The notes under the pieces: generated by a model
What the model saw: only the letters and a program-made list of their open reading frames with translations
Databases searched by the model: none
What the model was told of the DNA's origin: nothing
Shown: positions 63,904 to 64,000 of the stretch, in pieces
How the letters are laid out: every line of letters starts with the position of its first letter
Position numbering within the stretch: position 1 is the first letter of the stretch
Assembly: GCF_002835735.1 (NCBI RefSeq)
Contig: NZ_PISD01000015.1
Span: 43,095-107,094, forward strand
DNA length: 64,000 nucleotides
Source: Cytobacillus horneckiae
GTDB lineage: Bacteria > Bacillota > Bacilli > Bacillales > Cytobacillaceae
Direction of reading: 5' to 3'
Position numbers and translations under genes: made by a program

Positions 63904-64000
63904 AAGGGAGAAGGGAGAGCGTCTCATCGCCCATCTGAGGGAAAAGAAGAGTAGGAAGGGAGAAGAGCGAGCGTCTCATCGCCCTTCCTACTCTTCTTTT
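63904..64000. repeat. Start of a 52-bp repeat with strong hairpin, cut by window end
   Basis: AAGGGAGAAG begins at 63904 and again at 63956, and GAGCGTCTCATCGCCC at 63917 and 63969: period 52 bp. AAAAGAAGAGTAGGAAGGG (63942-63960) pairs perfectly with 63982-64000, a 19-bp stem. Whether it is a terminator or the first units of an array cannot be told because the window ends here. Confidence 0.75.

Overview
The window looks like chromosomal DNA from a low-GC, endospore-forming member of the Bacillaceae (Bacillus sensu lato). It carries a CotF-type spore coat gene, Bce-type antimicrobial-peptide modules, a Fur-box siderophore operon, a lysine riboswitch, cre-like sites, AGGAGG-type ribosome binding sites with frequent TTG/GTG starts, and T-tailed terminators. 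No rRNA, tRNA, CRISPR array or intact insertion sequence was seen.

Layout. 1-9,900 is an accessory and decaying stretch: an IetA/IetS-like AAA+ ATPase plus subtilisin-like protease pair (a plasmid-stability/defence gene pair), a possible mobile-element edge, RluF, a decayed radical-SAM/SPASM gene, a DUF1672 lipoprotein with a probable 3' frameshift, a frameshifted unknown gene, a MarR regulator divergent from a quinone reductase, and a TerD-VWA gene that lost its 5' part next to a divergent unknown gene. 10,000-12,370 is a MetNIQ-type transporter whose ATPase lacks the usual C-terminal sensor domain. 12,494-13,001 is a ten-unit 51/52-bp tandem array. 13,174-18,400 is a two-component system divergent from a Bce-type ABC transporter with a YxeA-like protein. 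18,500-30,120 is mainly housekeeping and transport: DbpA helicase, coat protein, SelO, YdeI-like protein, PadR with ChrA, GltS, a small acetyltransferase, an alanine/glycine symporter and a carboxylesterase. 30,439-34,237 is a glycerate-use cluster (CdaR, glycerate kinase, GntP permease).

34,700-37,120 holds a PrsW-like membrane protease fused to a polymorphic-toxin-type C-terminal domain, with a candidate immunity gene downstream. 38,338-42,688 is an iron-complex ABC operon facing a two-gene unit of paralogous amidotransferase-fold proteins across two Fur boxes. 42,806-48,518 holds a polysaccharide deacetylase, a TauE-type exporter, a PanE-like reductase, a chemotaxis receptor and a DUF4306 protein. 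48,813-52,653 is CitS-CitT-CitM. 52,785-55,710 is a lysine-riboswitch-controlled amino-acid ABC transporter interrupted by an interspersed repeat. 55,779-58,258 holds an iron alcohol dehydrogenase, an O6-alkylguanine-DNA methyltransferase and a nitroreductase. 58,344-62,846 is a bceRSAB-like module with a textbook BceR-type dyad but a frameshifted kinase. 62,969-63,778 is a NERD-domain protein.

The most unexpected signals are the PrsW-toxin fusion with its putative immunity gene, the Fur-box-linked amidotransferase-like pair, the ietAS-like pair, and four separate intergenic repeat arrays of unrelated sequence that all share a period of about 52 bp (five turns of B-DNA).
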